A stretch of 6,579 nucleotides of DNA, taken from the NCBI GenBank assembly GCA_002351365.1, contig DEGE01000001.1:15700-22278 (forward strand). Direction: 5' to 3'. The notes under the pieces were generated by a model that was not told the origin of the DNA, searched no databases, and saw only the letters and a list, made by a program, of their open reading frames with translations. Source of the stretch: Candidatus Saccharibacteria bacterium UBA2834. GTDB lineage: Bacteria; Patescibacteriota; Saccharimonadia; Saccharimonadales; Saccharimonadaceae. Shown piece after piece: positions 6,420 to 6,579 of the stretch. Made by a program: the position numbers and the translations under genes. The stretch's first letter is position 1. Every line of letters begins with the position of its first letter.

Positions 6420-6579
6420 TTAGTTTTTCCAACAAAAATGGCTCTCATCCTGTTCTCTATTAAATGAATTCTTTTCCAACAAAAAATGGCGGAGAGAACA
6501 GGATATAAACAATGCGCCGTTGTCGAACAAGTCCGACCGGGCATTGGGCGAACCTCTGGCTCTCATCCTGTTCTCTATT
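6420..6579 (-). CDS. Possible 3' end of a short hypothetical reading frame, open at the right edge
   Basis: On the - strand a frame is open from the right edge to a TAA at 6420-6422 (52 complete codons, with an ATG at 6564-6566). It ends in LEKNSFNREQDESHFCWKN. I recognise no domain. It lies entirely inside the repeat cluster, and the two same-direction repeat copies are read in different frames (NREQDES in one, ENRMRA in the other). This argues that the DNA repeat, not a protein, is what is conserved. It would end before the transporter promoter. It could be a genuine small gene or a tail that picked up a repeat, but a chance open frame is more likely. Confidence 0.2.
   Translation of the reverse strand, partial: IENRMRARGSPNARSDLFDNGALFISCSLRHFLLEKNSFNREQDESHFCWKN
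6425..6490. repeat. Direct repeat pair, TTTTCCAACAAAAA(A)TGGC
   Basis: Copies at 6425-6442 and 6472-6490 are identical except that the A run has five bases in the first and six in the second. In the first copy the element runs into the forward 12-base word, and in the second into the inverted one. On the - strand each copy supplies a T run soon after a possible stem, so a role in termination is possible. Confidence 0.8.
6439..6579. repeat. Cluster of direct and inverted repeats sharing the word ATCCTGTTCTCT
   Basis: A 23-base sequence at 6439-6461 is repeated exactly at 6557-6579, where the window ends, so the second copy may be longer. Its core ATCCTGTTCTCT (6447-6458 and 6565-6576) also occurs inverted, as AGAGAACAGGAT, at 6493-6504. 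The inverted copy can form a 12-base-pair stem with the left copy (34-base loop) or with the right copy (60-base loop), but not both. I noticed no full copy of the word elsewhere in the window. The nature of the element is unknown; a dispersed intergenic repeat, a structured RNA or an invertible segment are all possible. Confidence 0.8.
6510..6546. other. GC-rich imperfect hairpin inside the repeat cluster
   Basis: CAATGC (6510-6515) pairs with GCATTG (6541-6546), CCG (6517-6519) with CGG (6538-6540), and GTCG (6522-6525) with CGAC (6534-6537), leaving an 8-base loop and two small bulges. It is nested inside the larger 12-base-pair stem formed by 6493-6504 and 6565-6576. Its high GC contrasts with the AT-rich bases on its left. 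It may be the core of a structured RNA, but strand and function are unknown. Confidence 0.5.

Noticed and set aside
6493..6576. Retron msr-msd RNA with a1/a2 inverted ends
   Set aside because: The 12-base inverted ends fit superficially, but the interior is only 60 bases and no reverse transcriptase is visible.
6425..6579. CRISPR array or tracrRNA with anti-repeat
   Set aside because: Direct and inverted copies of one word resemble a repeat and anti-repeat, but there is no regular repeat-spacer spacing, only two same-direction copies, and no cas gene in the window. The window ends inside the element, so sequence to the right would settle it.
6512..6579. + strand gene start (ATG at 6512 after GGAGAG)
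   Set aside because: The spacing of about 16 bases from the purine run is too long, the run is part of the inverted repeat, and the 22 codons visible give an unconvincing peptide rich in Cys, Trp and Arg.

Overview
The window looks like a piece of a small bacterial genome of the Candidate Phyla Radiation (Patescibacteria), most likely Saccharibacteria (TM7). This is inferred from overall style only: moderate GC, a very large charged protein with no recognisable family, and a split MacB-type ABC exporter with no periplasmic adaptor gene beside it, which would suit a monoderm envelope. No marker gene in the window proves the assignment.

Region 1-4124 (+ strand) is the 3' part of one very long gene. 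The reading frame is open to the left edge, so at least 1373 residues are visible and the true start lies outside. The protein is soluble-looking, rich in Glu, Asp, Lys, Arg and Ala, and without a membrane segment. Near both ends it carries copies of a motif with a conserved Trp, then Arg at +8 and Tyr/Phe-Leu at +11/+12. It is followed by a symmetrical terminator hairpin (4133-4164) that can serve both converging transcripts.

Region 4171-6335 (- strand) is a two-gene operon: an ATP-binding protein (5403-6335) and then an FtsX/MacB-type permease (4171-5400), separated by 2 bases. The permease ribosome-binding site lies in the last codons of the ATPase gene. Together they would form an ABC exporter or mechanotransmission-type transporter in the cytoplasmic membrane. 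The ATPase has an unusual C-terminal extension of about 80 residues ending in a Lys-rich tail. A TATAAT box sits about 45 bases upstream of its start.

Region 6336-6579 holds the promoter and then a compact cluster of direct and inverted repeats. A 12-base word occurs three times (forward, inverted, forward), and a second 18-19-base element occurs twice. The middle inverted copy can pair with either neighbour, so two mutually exclusive hairpins are possible. The same stretch contains a short open frame on the - strand running off the right edge. This repeat cluster is the least explained part of the window and continues beyond it.
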